Below are positions 27,201 to 35,507 of a stretch of 64,000 nt of DNA, one piece after another. The translations under genes were made by a program, and so were the position numbers. Numbering within the stretch: position 1 is the stretch's first letter; each line of letters begins with the position of its first letter. This DNA comes from Polaromonas eurypsychrophila (GTDB taxonomy: Bacteria > Pseudomonadota > Gammaproteobacteria > Burkholderiales > Burkholderiaceae_C), in NCBI RefSeq assembly GCF_014641715.1, contig NZ_BMIG01000002.1, positions 62,001 to 126,000 of the forward strand. Direction: 5' to 3'. A model generated the notes under the pieces. That model made no database searches. It was given only the letters and a program-made list of their open reading frames with translations, and had not been told where the DNA came from.

Positions 27201-28453
27201 TCCAGCGTACCCTGCCATTTCGCTTCGACCGTTTCCACCAGCCCCTTGGGTGCCAGCGCACCCATCAGGCTATGGGTGGCTGTGCCCAGAGGCAGCCGGT
27301 TGGCGACCAGTGCCAGCGCCGCCAGGTCCAGTTTGTCCGCCTTGATCTGGCCGCGTGCCGGCAACTTGCCTTCAGCGCCGGTGTAGACAATGGCGGCATT
27401 GCCGCCTGGCCACTGCAGCCCGTCGCGGGTGCGGAACTGCAGGTTTTCCGTCGCCACATCAAAGCCATTGGCCAGGTGCCTGCCGCCAATGCGGCCGGTC
27501 ACGGCCTGCAGTGCCAGCGGCTCCAGCGCCCGCCCCAGCGTCGCATCAACCTGCAGCAAGGCCAGGTCCGCGGTGCCACCGGTAAATTGACCGTCCTGCA
27601 CGTCCACCCAGGCACGCAGGGCCCCAATGCCGGCCTTCAAGTCAATGCCGAGGCGGTCCAAGCTGACGTAACGCTTGACCTCGGAAGCATCGACGCGGCT
27701 GAATTCGGCATAGAACTGGCCCGCCCATCGTTGCCACTGCCCGGCGCCGCCGGACAAAAACGGCTCGCGGAACACCCCGCGCAAACTGAAGCGCTCACCC
27801 CAAGCCGGTGGCGGGGTTGCATCCAGACGCATCAGGTGGCGCTTGCCAGGATTGCGCGAAGTCCAGTCCACCTCGGTCAGGGCCAGCACCGGTGCCTGGC
27901 GCAGATCGTCACTCCAGCGCACCGTGCCGCCACGGATCACAAATTCGGTCTGGGAAAAAAACCAGTCGGCACCGGCCCTGCCGTCGCTGCGGTTCTGCAG
28001 GACATCCAGGCCGGCCACATAAATCTTTCCGTCCGCAGTTCGGCGGATGTCCAGCTCAGGCTGGTCAATGTAGATCTGCTCGAACCCCAGCCGCCACAGG
28101 GACGAAGGCGAGACGGCCGCGAGCACACGCGGCAAGCTCAAGGCGGCGCGGCCCTCGGTATCGAGCAGGGTGACCTCGCGCAACTCGAAAGAGGGAATCA
28201 GCCCCCCGGAGCGGGCGGTGATCTGGCCGATACGCACCGGCACCCCCAGTGCCTGAGTGGCCGCCGTTTCAAGGCGCGGGCGAAAGTCGGCGATTCGCGG
28301 CACAATCCAGCCGTGGAGCACGGCCCAGGCCGCACCGAACAGGACCCAAAAAGCCAGTACCAGCCCCAAGGCCAAGCGTGCAACCATGGCGGCAATTTTC
28401 AGACGTCGGGTGGGAAGCACTTGCTGGGAGGGGGTCGATTGATCCATTGACAT
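24233..28453 (-). CDS. yhdP: YhdP family AsmA-like protein
   Basis: A very large (1406 residue) envelope protein of the YhdP/TIGR02099 family. One N-terminal membrane anchor (about residues 24-47, LALGLVLAFWVLFGAAW) is followed by a long periplasmic part rich in beta strands. The part ends in an AsmA-like C terminus (LLGVLSLQALPRRLTLDFRD and AGTASLIATVINPAIGIGTF). YhdP, TamB and YdbH form bridge-like proteins that carry phospholipids between the inner and outer membranes in E. coli. Several starts are possible; ATG 28453 was taken as the first that keeps a short cytoplasmic N terminus. It is divergent from glnE and heads the yhdP-nitrilase-kinase-regulator operon. Confidence 0.9.
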   Translation of the reverse strand: MSMDQSTPSQQVLPTRRLKIAAMVARLALGLVLAFWVLFGAAWAVLHGWIVPRIADFRPRLETAATQALGVPVRIGQITARSGGLIPSFELREVTLLDTEGRAALSLPRVLAAVSPSSLWRLGFEQIYIDQPELDIRRTADGKIYVAGLDVLQNRSDGRAGADWFFSQTEFVIRGGTVRWSDDLRQAPVLALTEVDWTSRNPGKRHLMRLDATPPPAWGERFSLRGVFREPFLSGGAGQWQRWAGQFYAEFSRVDASEVKRYVSLDRLGIDLKAGIGALRAWVDVQDGQFTGGTADLALLQVDATLGRALEPLALQAVTGRIGGRHLANGFDVATENLQFRTRDGLQWPGGNAAIVYTGAEGKLPARGQIKADKLDLAALALVANRLPLGTATHSLMGALAPKGLVETVEAKWQGTLDAPSAYSAKGRVAGLELASQAAPPGAGGPGSQASIGRPGVRGALVDFDLTQQGGQAKVRISSGELDLPGIFEDPRLRFDQFSTDAQWKLAGPKIDVQLRNIVFANADAQGTAQAGWHTADAPAAGKAGTGRDSRFPGVLDLQGALSRGDGSRIHRYLPLVLPVTVRDYVRDAVTAGALTDVKLKVKGNLNDLPFADPKLGEFRVSAKVTNAAYAYVPKSIQPRGASAWPALSDVAGELVFDRASLQVNGAKGRVAGLPGLQIIKADARIADLMHSATVQINAELKGPLSDALGFVNTSPLADMTGKALSKTVASGVADYKIQLTLPLAKLDNTRVQGTVSMPGNDVQFTPDTPQLTRLKGLVSFSESGFAISGGQARMLGGDIRLEGGTRGASSGAARSVTGAQDFPDAAVVIRAQGTLTAEGLRQAKELGMAARLGAHANGATAYTASLGFRKGMTEISVASNLQGLALSLPAPLTKSAESTLPLRFDNTAVRETSGGAGQPTQDQLSLSVGRLASVLYVRDISGGEARVLRGAMAIGLEADESAPLPDNGVTANINLARVDIDAWEKVLDASGDPAPAAVPGRLTPAGVVLSYLPTSMAIRAKELLLQGRTLHNVVLGGSRDGLTWRANIDAAELNGYVEFRQSGGSGAGRLYGRLARLSLGQGTASEVEAILDEQPANIPALDIVVEDLELRGKKLGRVEIEAINRGAGTVAREGGVREWRLNKLNIIMPEATLTANGNWMAVNAQQALGAATGSGPRAATERRRTVMNFRLDIEDSGELLKRFGMADVIRRGKGRLEGQIAWIGSPLSLDYPSLNGQFNVNVASGQFLKAEPGIAKLLGVLSLQALPRRLTLDFRDVFSEGFSFDFVRGDVSITQGLAFTNNLQMKGVNAAVLMEGSADIAKETQNLTVVVVPEINAGTASLIATVINPAIGIGTFLAQYFLRRPLTQAATQEFHIDGTWTNPKITKTERKAVVGVKAGEDTGEK

Positions 28454-28519
28454 GAGAATTATGACCTTCAGCGCCTGCGTCCGTTCAATGCCCCACAAGG
28501 AAGTTTGGTAACCCGCGTC

Positions 28520-31435
28520 ATGCCTGCTTCGTTAACCGCCCTCACGGCCGCATCCGACCATTCCCGTTTTGTCCAGCGCATCCGCCGGCGTTATGCCGGC
28601 CAGCTTGCGCTGCTGCCGGCCGGCGAGCCGGTGCGCGCCACCATGCAGGCTGCTTACGACGCCCTGCAGCCCCTGGAAGCCGATGCCGGGGTCCGCCTGC
28701 GCATCCTTCGGCAGTTGGTGCTGGAACGGCTGGTGGTCCTCGACTGTGATCATGAAGCCCCCACGCTTGAATATACGGCCCCCACGCTCGCCACTTCGTG
28801 TGCGTCGCTGCCCCCCGAGGGGGCGCTACGCCTGCGGGCCGGCGAAGCCGGACCCGCGGCCCCGGCTGGCGAAAGACTCGCCCATCCCACCCCCGTCCCA
28901 TTTGCCACTGCGGGCGTTCCACTGGCGGTGGTGACACGCGCCATGACCGAGCTCGCCGAACTGGCGCTCGATATCGCCATCTGCGAATCGCGCCCGGGGC
29001 TGGACGCGCTGTATGGCCAACCGCAGGCGCCGGCATCAGAAAATTCCGCGGTCGGCCGTGCCCAGCTGTGGGTGATTGGCATGGGCAAGCTGGGCGCGCG
29101 CGAACTAAATGTCTCCAGCGACATCGACCTGATCTACGTCTACGACCACAATGGCGAAACCGCCGGACGGGAGGACGGCCGGGGGGTGGTTTCCAATCAC
29201 GAGTATTTCGCGCAGCAGGTCAAGGCCATCCACACCCTGATCGGCGACACCACCGAACACGGCTTTGTGTTCCGGGTGGACCTGGCGCTGCGGCCCAACG
29301 GCAACTCGGGGCCGGCGGCAGTGTCACTCAATGCGCTGGAGGAATACTTCCAGGCCCAGGGCCGTGAGTGGGAGCGCTTTGCATGGCTCAAGAGCCGGGT
29401 GGTGGCGCCACTCGAATGCGTCCGAAGCGGGTCGGCCCAGGCCTTGCGCGGCTCCGTGCTGCCCTTTGTCTTCCGGCGCTACCTTGACTACAACGTGTTT
29501 GACGCACTGCGCGTGCTGCACCGGCAAATCCGCGAACACGCGGCCAAACGCGCCGCCGGCCACCCCGAACGCGCCAACGACGTGAAAATGTCGCGCGGCG
29601 GCATCCGCGAGATCGAATTCACCGTGCAATTGCTGCAGGTGGTGCGCGGCGGCCAGTTCCCGGAACTGCGCACCCGGCCCACGCTCGATGCGCTGCAGCG
29701 CGTCGCCAGCGCCGGGCTGATGGCACAAGCCACCGCCGAAGCCCTGACACGCGCCTACGACTTTCTGCGCCGCGTCGAGCACCGCATCCAGTACCTGGAC
29801 GACCAGCAAACCCATGTGCTGCCGACGCGCGACGATGACCTGGCCTGGATTGCGCAGACCATGGGCTACAGCAGTTGCTGCCCGTTTTTGAGCGATCTCG
29901 ATGCGCACCGCGAGCTGGTCGCCCAGGAATTCGACACCCTGCTGGGGCAGAAAACTGACTGCAAGGGCTGCGGCAAATCGGTGCCGGCCGCGCCGCAGGA
30001 TCTTGATGAACTGCTGGAAAAGCTGGCGATCCAGTGGCCCGACAAGTTTCGCGCGCGGCTGGAACAGTGGCGCAGGCATCCGCGCGTGCTCGGCCTGCGC
30101 GACGACGCGCGCGCGCGCCTGACACGCCTGGTGCAGCGCACCGCGCAGTGGCTGGTTGAAGGCAAGGCGGGCGAAGAAGCAGCGGTGCGCATCATTGACT
30201 GGATGGAGCCCCTGCTGCGCCGCGAAAGTTATCTGGCGCTGCTGCTGGAACGCCCTGCCGTGCATGAGCGTCTGCTGCGCCTGCTGGGCGCGGCCAAATG
30301 GCCGGCGCGTTACCTGCTGCAGCATCCGGGCGTGATCGACGAGCTGGCCAGCGACGCGATGCTGCACGAGCGTTTTGATGCGGCCGCCTTCACCCAGGAA
30401 CTGCAGCAGCGCCTGGCAGCGTTGCGGCGCACGGGCGAGGACGATGAGGAAAGCTGCCTGAACCTGTTGCGCCGGGCTCACCATGCGGAGGTCTTCCGCA
30501 CGCTGGCGCGCGATGTTGAAGGCCAGCTGACGGTGGAGCAGGTGGCCGATGACCTCAGCGCACTGGCGGAAACCGTGCTCAAGATCACCACCGACTGGTG
30601 CTGGCAGCGACTGAAAAACAAGCATCGCGAGACACCGCAGTTCGCCATCATTGCCTACGGCAAGCTCGGCGGCAAGGAGCTCGGCTACGGCAGCGACCTG
30701 GACATCGTATTTGTCTTCGAGGACGAAGACGAGCAGGCCTCTGAGGTGTATGCCGCTTTTGTGCGGAAGCTGATCAACTGGTTGACCATCAAGACCGCCG
30801 AAGGCGATCTGTTCGAGATCGACACCGCGCTGCGACCCAACGGCAACTCGGGCCTGCTGGTCACCAACTTTGCGGCCTACGCCAGGTACCAGCAGCAGCG
30901 CGGCAGCAACACCGCCTGGACCTGGGAACACCAGGCCATGACCCGAGCGCGTTTTGTGCTGGGCAACGAGTCCCTGAGGGAGCGCTTCGACCAAGTCCGC
31001 CTTGCCGTGATCAGCGCACCGCGCGATGTACCGGCGCTGGCCCGCGAGATCGTCGCCATGCGCGAAAAGGTCAGAACCAGCCGACCGATCAAGGGCGAGA
31101 AAGCGGGCGAAAAATTTGATGTCAAGCACAGCCCCGGCGGCATGGTGGACGCCGAATTTTTGGTGCAGTTTCTGGTGCTGTCTCAGTCCGGCAGCCACCC
31201 CGAACTTATAGATAACGTCGGCAACATCGCGCTGCTGCAGCGCGCTGAGGCCGCCGGCCTGCTGGCCCCGGGCGTTGGCCAAGCCGCAGCGGATGCCTAC
31301 CGCGAACTGCGGCGGGTACAGCACCAGGCGCGGCTCAACGAAGCGCCGACGCAGGTTCGCCCGCCGGCGTTGCAGGACGAACGCAACGCAATTCTGGCCG
31401 CTTGGCGTGCCGTGTTCGAGGTCCAGGCGCTGTAA
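28520..31435 (+). CDS. glnE: Glutamate-ammonia-ligase adenylyltransferase
   Basis: A 971-residue bifunctional enzyme that adenylylates glutamine synthetase when nitrogen is plentiful and removes AMP when it is scarce, under PII control. Two nucleotidyltransferase domains are seen: the N-terminal deadenylylase (GKLGARELNVSSDIDLIYVY, about 195) and the C-terminal adenylylase (GKLGGKELGYGSDLDIVFVF, about 715). Each is followed by DTALRPNG- or DLALRPNG-type motifs. Residues about 79-119 do not look like GlnE; they are encoded by an in-frame family B repeat. The ATG at 28520 was preferred to a TTG five codons upstream. Divergent from yhdP, 66 bp apart. Confidence 0.95.
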   Translation: MPASLTALTAASDHSRFVQRIRRRYAGQLALLPAGEPVRATMQAAYDALQPLEADAGVRLRILRQLVLERLVVLDCDHEAPTLEYTAPTLATSCASLPPEGALRLRAGEAGPAAPAGERLAHPTPVPFATAGVPLAVVTRAMTELAELALDIAICESRPGLDALYGQPQAPASENSAVGRAQLWVIGMGKLGARELNVSSDIDLIYVYDHNGETAGREDGRGVVSNHEYFAQQVKAIHTLIGDTTEHGFVFRVDLALRPNGNSGPAAVSLNALEEYFQAQGREWERFAWLKSRVVAPLECVRSGSAQALRGSVLPFVFRRYLDYNVFDALRVLHRQIREHAAKRAAGHPERANDVKMSRGGIREIEFTVQLLQVVRGGQFPELRTRPTLDALQRVASAGLMAQATAEALTRAYDFLRRVEHRIQYLDDQQTHVLPTRDDDLAWIAQTMGYSSCCPFLSDLDAHRELVAQEFDTLLGQKTDCKGCGKSVPAAPQDLDELLEKLAIQWPDKFRARLEQWRRHPRVLGLRDDARARLTRLVQRTAQWLVEGKAGEEAAVRIIDWMEPLLRRESYLALLLERPAVHERLLRLLGAAKWPARYLLQHPGVIDELASDAMLHERFDAAAFTQELQQRLAALRRTGEDDEESCLNLLRRAHHAEVFRTLARDVEGQLTVEQVADDLSALAETVLKITTDWCWQRLKNKHRETPQFAIIAYGKLGGKELGYGSDLDIVFVFEDEDEQASEVYAAFVRKLINWLTIKTAEGDLFEIDTALRPNGNSGLLVTNFAAYARYQQQRGSNTAWTWEHQAMTRARFVLGNESLRERFDQVRLAVISAPRDVPALAREIVAMREKVRTSRPIKGEKAGEKFDVKHSPGGMVDAEFLVQFLVLSQSGSHPELIDNVGNIALLQRAEAAGLLAPGVGQAAADAYRELRRVQHQARLNEAPTQVRPPALQDERNAILAAWRAVFEVQAL
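28756..28870 (+). repeat. Family B repeat copy B3, inside glnE
   Basis: Contains GCCCCCACGCTCGCCACTTC, then CCCCCCGAGGGGGCGCTACG and the hairpin CCGGC-GAA-GCCGG (28839-28851), ending in GCGGCCCCGGCTGGC. These blocks match intergenic copy B7. It is read in frame as residues 79-119 of GlnE without a stop. Confidence 0.8.
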
Positions 31436-31441
31436 GTTTTC

Positions 31442-31921
31442 CTACTTGTCCGTCCGCGCCGGTTCGACGGCGGCAAACCCCGGACCAAGACTCAGGTGTG
31501 CAAAACGCTGCAACACCTGCGGGTCGGCAGCATGAAACACAAACAGCCCATGACCCCGCGCGCGGACCATCAGCCGCGGCGCAATCAGCCACTGCAAATA
31601 GGGTACGTAAATGAATTTGGCTTGGGTGATGTCGGCCAGCGCCACCTGCTTGGGCCAGAGCCAGCTCTGTCGGATGCTGTCTGCGTCGATGGTCGTGCGG
31701 CTGCGCAAAATCCAGTAATAACAAAGCCCGATCACACACAGGGTCACGCCCATAAACACGGCGGCAGCGGTGGACCACCCTGCGCCTGTCATCTGGTCGA
31801 AAGCCCTTACTCCCCAGAATATCAGCGCCGCGATCAGAAGGCTGGCGAGCAACTTGACCGCCAGGGGAAAAGCCGCGCCTTCTGCGAAGTCCTGGCCCTG
31901 CGACAGCTGGTTTGCCTGCAT
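31442..31921 (-). CDS. PH-like membrane protein downstream of TRAP permease
   Basis: A 159-residue protein with two membrane helices (LAVKLLASLLIAALIFWGV and AAAVFMGVTLCVIGLCYYWI). A small soluble domain follows (TTIDADSIRQSWLWPKQVAL, then FIYVPYLQWLIAPRLMVRAR). The pattern is that of the bacterial PH-like membrane proteins: two helices, then a beta-rich domain starting after a short Arg-rich turn. The start ATG is one base after the TRAP large-subunit stop (TAAGATG), so it is probably translated by coupling and belongs to the same operon. It is convergent with glnE, 6 bp apart. A specific function is not known. Confidence 0.72.
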   Translation of the reverse strand: MQANQLSQGQDFAEGAAFPLAVKLLASLLIAALIFWGVRAFDQMTGAGWSTAAAVFMGVTLCVIGLCYYWILRSRTTIDADSIRQSWLWPKQVALADITQAKFIYVPYLQWLIAPRLMVRARGHGLFVFHAADPQVLQRFAHLSLGPGFAAVEPARTDK

Positions 31922-31922
31922 C

Positions 31923-33458
31923 TTATTTCTGGCCGCCGTCGGGCTTCGAAGCGGGTGCTGTGGCTGCGCCGGGTTTGTCGGCGTTCCTGAAAAGTTCATC
32001 GACGATTTTCTGCTCGTCTTCGGCGGTGGCATTGTTTTCTTCCTCGACCGGCATCTCAATTTGTACCTTGTCGATGTCGATGTTCTCCTTCTTGTCCAGG
32101 AACACCGTCACGGTTTGGGGCACAAAAATTACGATCACCACCAGCACCAACTGCAGCAGCACCCACGGAATGGCGCCGAGATAAATGTCTTTCGACTCCA
32201 CCTTGACCGGAATTGCACCGGCTTTGAACAGCGTGTCCGAAATGCCGCGCAGATAGAACAGGGCAAAACCAAACGGCGGGTGCATGAAGCTGGTCTGCAT
32301 GTTGACGCAAATCAGCACGCCGAACCAGATCATGTTGATGCCCATCTTCTCGGCGACTGGCCCCAGCAGCGGCAGGATGATGAAGGCGATCTCAAAGAAA
32401 TCGAGGAAAAAGGCAAGGAAAAAAATGAAGATGTTGACAGCAATCAGAAACCCGGTCTGCCCGCCCGGCAGGCCGGTCAGCATGTGCTCAACCCAGACGG
32501 CGCCGTCCACCCCCTGAAACACCAGCGAAAACACCCGTGAGCCAATCAGGATAAACACCACCATCGCCGTGATGCGCATGGTGCCGGTCATGCCCTCCTT
32601 GATCATGGGCCAGGACAGGCGGCGGTGAAGCGCCGCGAGGAGGAAGGCCCCCACCGCGCCCATGGCCCCAGCCTCAGTGGGTGTGGCAATTGCAGTGTTA
32701 ATGCCTGGCAAACCTCCCATGCTGCCCAGCACGGCGAAGATCAGGATGGCCGAGGGGATGATGCCGCGCAGGCATTTTTTCCACAAGGCCCAGCCGTCCA
32801 GCGTGCGGGCCGACGCCGGCAAGCCGGGCAGGTAAGCGGGCCGCAAGCGCGTCAAGATGAAGGTGTACAGGGCAAAAATCAGCACCTGCAGGATGGACGG
32901 CCCCCAGGCACCCTTGTACATGTCACCGACCGGTTGCCCTAGCTGATCGGCCATCACCACCAGTACCAGTGAAGGCGGCACCAGCTGGGTGATGGTTCCG
33001 GATGCGGCCAGCACGCCCGTGGCATAACGCATGTTGTAGCCGTAACGCATCATCACCGGCAGCGAAATCATCGCCATCGCAATCACTTGTCCGGCCACGG
33101 TCCCGGTGATGGCCCCGAGGATAAAGCCGACGATGATGACCGAATAACCCAACCCGCCGCGCGCGGGGCCAAAGAGCTGGCCCATCGAATCGAGCATGTC
33201 TTCAGCCAAGCCGCATTTCTCCAGGATGGAGCCCATCAACGTAAAAAACGGAATGGCAAGCAGCAGCTCGTTGGACAGGATGCCAAACACGTTGAAAGGC
33301 AGGTTGGCCATGAAGGCCGCGGGGAACCAGCCCATTTCAATGGCAATGAAGCCGCACAGCAAACCCAGGGCCGACAACGAAAAAGCCACCGGAAAGCCGA
33401 TCAGCATGACGACAATCAGCCCGCCAAACATCAGCGGCGCGAAGTCCTGCATGTTCAT
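31923..33458 (-). CDS. TRAP transporter large permease subunit (DctM type)
   Basis: A 511-residue inner-membrane protein with about 12 helices. It is the channel subunit of a TRAP transporter, which moves organic acids with a sodium gradient. Family segments include LLAIPFFTLMGSILEKCGLA near residue 65, ATGVLAASGTITQLVPPSLV near 150 and ATPTEAGAMGAVGAFLLA near 270. FGVLICVNMQTSFMHPPFGF follows near 390. The last 60 residues are a charged hydrophilic tail (EENNATAEDEQKIVDELF) beyond the usual family end, as in the mannitol/chloroaromatic subgroup. It is 70 bp downstream of the small subunit. No substrate-binding protein gene is beside it. Confidence 0.93.
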   Translation of the reverse strand: MNMQDFAPLMFGGLIVVMLIGFPVAFSLSALGLLCGFIAIEMGWFPAAFMANLPFNVFGILSNELLLAIPFFTLMGSILEKCGLAEDMLDSMGQLFGPARGGLGYSVIIVGFILGAITGTVAGQVIAMAMISLPVMMRYGYNMRYATGVLAASGTITQLVPPSLVLVVMADQLGQPVGDMYKGAWGPSILQVLIFALYTFILTRLRPAYLPGLPASARTLDGWALWKKCLRGIIPSAILIFAVLGSMGGLPGINTAIATPTEAGAMGAVGAFLLAALHRRLSWPMIKEGMTGTMRITAMVVFILIGSRVFSLVFQGVDGAVWVEHMLTGLPGGQTGFLIAVNIFIFFLAFFLDFFEIAFIILPLLGPVAEKMGINMIWFGVLICVNMQTSFMHPPFGFALFYLRGISDTLFKAGAIPVKVESKDIYLGAIPWVLLQLVLVVIVIFVPQTVTVFLDKKENIDIDKVQIEMPVEEENNATAEDEQKIVDELFRNADKPGAATAPASKPDGGQK

Positions 33459-33528
33459 GCTGTCCTCCGGCGCAACTGGGTGACGCGGGCAGTCACCCGG
33501 CTCCGGCAGCGTGGTTCGGCGGGGAACA

Positions 33529-34068
33529 TCATTGAAGTGGCCTCTCGTAGTGGAGGTCCATCTCATGGACATGCATGAGCCAGCCAATGCGCTTGACGAT
33601 CTCTGACAGGCCCTGCAACAAGACCAGCGTAAAGCCCAACGGCATCATCAAAATGACCGGCCAGCGCATCAGGCCACCGGCGTTGTTGGACATTTCCTGC
33701 GACACGAAGGTGCGCACAAACAGCGGCGCGGAGTAATAAATCATCAGGGCCATCACCGGCAGCAGAAAAAACACCAGGCCAAACAGGTCAATCCAGACCT
33801 GCCCACGGCCGGCGAACTGACCATAGATCACGTCCACCCGCACATGCTCGTTGACGCGCAGCACCTGGGCGGCGCCCAGCATCACACACGCAGCAAACAG
33901 GTACCACTGGATTTCAAGCCAGGCATTTGAGCTGAGGTCAAAGCTGTAGCGCAGGATGGCATTGCCGGCGCTGATCACGCATGCCAAGACGACCGCCCAC
34001 TTGGCAAGGGTGGCAAAACGGTCGTTGACCCAGTCGATCAGATGAGCAAGGGAAAGAAGCGTCTTCAA
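33529..34068 (-). CDS. TRAP transporter small permease subunit (DctQ type)
   Basis: A 179-residue membrane protein with four helices, the small permease component of a TRAP transporter. Conserved parts are WLEIQWYLFAACVMLGAAQV (about 50-70), NEHVRVDVIYG and the C-terminal PVILMMPLGFTLVLLQGLSE. It works with the large permease encoded downstream. Upstream lies the dead kdpE gene rather than a dctP-type receptor gene, so the extracytoplasmic receptor must be encoded elsewhere or has been lost. Confidence 0.92.
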   Translation of the reverse strand: MKTLLSLAHLIDWVNDRFATLAKWAVVLACVISAGNAILRYSFDLSSNAWLEIQWYLFAACVMLGAAQVLRVNEHVRVDVIYGQFAGRGQVWIDLFGLVFFLLPVMALMIYYSAPLFVRTFVSQEMSNNAGGLMRWPVILMMPLGFTLVLLQGLSEIVKRIGWLMHVHEMDLHYERPLQ

Positions 34069-34172
34069 TGCGGGAACCTCCGGCAGTGGTGGGCAAGTCA
34101 GTGCTGGTTTATACAGCAGGATGTAAATGGCCGGTAAGAAATCGCGCGCATCGACAGAAGACTGACAGGCTT

Positions 34173-34910
34173 CTAAGACAGGGGCGCGAGGTCTTCAAGG
34201 GTTTCTCCTGAGGGCACCATCAGCCGGTAGCCGACGCTGGTCTCGGTCAGCAGCAGCGCCGGCCGGGCCGGCTGCACCTCCAGTTTCTGGCGCAGCTGGC
34301 GGATATAAATACGCGGGTAATGGCCCCGCTCTGCATGCCCCGGACCCCACACCTCGCGCAGCAACTGGTGCGAGGTCACCGCCCGGTCGGCGCGTTTGGC
34401 CAGCGCTTCAAGCAAACGCCACTCAGTGGCGGTCAGGCGCACCAGCATACCGGCGCGATGGACGGTTTTGGTTTCGAGGTCAATTCGTACATCACCGATG
34501 CGCAACATCGATTCGCCGGCCCGCGTGGTCTGCGCCGCATGGCGCAGCGCCACCCGCAAGCGCGCAAGCAACTCGTCGACACCGAAAGGTTTGGTCAGGT
34601 AGTCGTCTGCGCCAGCATCCAGGGCATCGACCTTTTGCCGCTCGTGGGAGCGCGCCGACAGCACCAGCATCGGCCGCTGCGTTCAGGCGCGCAACTGCCC
34701 TATCAACTCGACCCCGTCGCGATCAGGCAGGCCCAGGTCGATCAGGAAGACATCAATGCGGCGGTTGCCGGCGAGGGTTTCTCCCTCCACCGCGGTGGCG
34801 GCCTCGAAAACTTCATGCCCTTCGGATTCCAAAGTAGTGACCAGAAAGCGGCGAATCGGCCCTTCGTTTTCCACCAACAGAACCCGCGTGGCCGCAGTGC
34901 GCTGTGACAC
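34173..34910 (-). pseudogene. kdpE: kdpE response regulator broken by an in-frame stop
   Basis: The two halves of an OmpR/KdpE-type regulator are in one frame. The N-terminal part runs from a GTG at 34910 through the receiver core (VFLIDLGLPDRDGVELIGQL). A TGA at 34685-34683 then stops translation. After it the frame continues with PMLVLSARSHERQKVDALDA, DDYLTKPF and a winged-helix domain (LTATEWRLLEALAKRADRAV, HYPRIYIRQLRQKLE). KdpE homologues have Trp (TGG) at the stop position, so one G-to-A change explains the break. The rest is well kept, which points to recent loss. Partner kdpD is only a stub and no kdpFABC genes are in the window. Confidence 0.85.
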
Positions 34911-35310
34911 CAAGCCACCTCGTCCATTGGCGGGGCCGGCTGCGGCGGTTGCGACAAGCGGAGTTCAAAATGCGCACCGCCGTGGTTGGTCGCGTCTATC
35001 GAGCCCTGATGCAGCCGCGCCACTGCCGCACAAATGGCCAGCCCGAGCCCGGTTCCGGCGCCTGCAGGCTCAGCGCGGCCGCGGTAAAACTTTTTGAAAA
35101 CATCGCGCTCATGCCCTGGCGGCAGTCCCGGCCCGTTGTCTGCCATTGCCAGTTGCCAGTGCGTATTGCTTACCGTGACGACGACACGGATGGTGCTGCC
35201 AGCCGGGATGTAACGCAAAGCGTTGTCCAGCAAATTGCTCAAGGTCTGCACAAACAGGCGCGGATCGCACCAGACCACCGGGGCGTCCAGCACAATGCAC
35301 TCCAAAGATA
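34911..35310 (-). pseudogene. kdpD: kdpD sensor kinase remnant (ATPase domain only)
   Basis: A fragment of the KdpD C terminus. DAPVVWCDPRLFVQTLSNLL, DNALRYIPAGSTI, ADNGPGLPPGHERDVFKKFY and AGTGLGLAICAAVARLHQG are the N, G1 and G2 boxes of the ATPase domain. Homology stops upstream at about 35,310, where the sequence turns AT-rich. The sensor domains, membrane helices and phosphoacceptor histidine are missing. The frame does not stop at the kdpE start but runs on into it. The junction reads TGGTG where an overlapping stop/start TGATG would be expected, so one A-to-G change may have removed the kdpD stop and turned the kdpE ATG into GTG. Confidence 0.75.
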
Positions 35311-35449
35311 AAACATCTTTCGTCACCAGTTGCTTGATCATCCTTTGATTAAAACGGTTGTCGCGTAAAAGCACTGTAAATGTTGCTCGCATTGCCCCGC
35401 AAGCCTGTGATTTGAATTTTTAGGCCGAGGCATTGCCGTCAGCGGTGCG

Positions 35450-35489
35450 CAATTGAAACAATTGGCCTAATTAAATCAATTGTTTAATT
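35450..35489. promoter_or_regulatory. Likely TetR operator cluster
   Basis: Upstream of the TetR gene: two CAATTG palindromes (35450-35455 and 35459-35464), then an inverted repeat with arms AATTAAA (35469-35475) and TTTAATT (35483-35489) around TCAATTG. The AT-rich inverted repeats end 18 bp before the start codon, the usual place of a self-repressing TetR site. Confidence 0.55.
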
Positions 35490-35507
35490 TTGTGTTTTAA
35501 TTTCCAG

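Noticed and set aside
29324..31324. A 666-codon open frame antisense to glnE
   Set aside because: It is the shadow of a high-GC gene. It has His/Gln-rich composition, no recognisable motifs, and glnE is clearly the real gene.
34683..34685. Selenocysteine reading of the TGA in kdpE
   Set aside because: There is no adjacent selenocysteine insertion hairpin, and the position is Trp, not Cys, in the family. A nonsense mutation is simpler.
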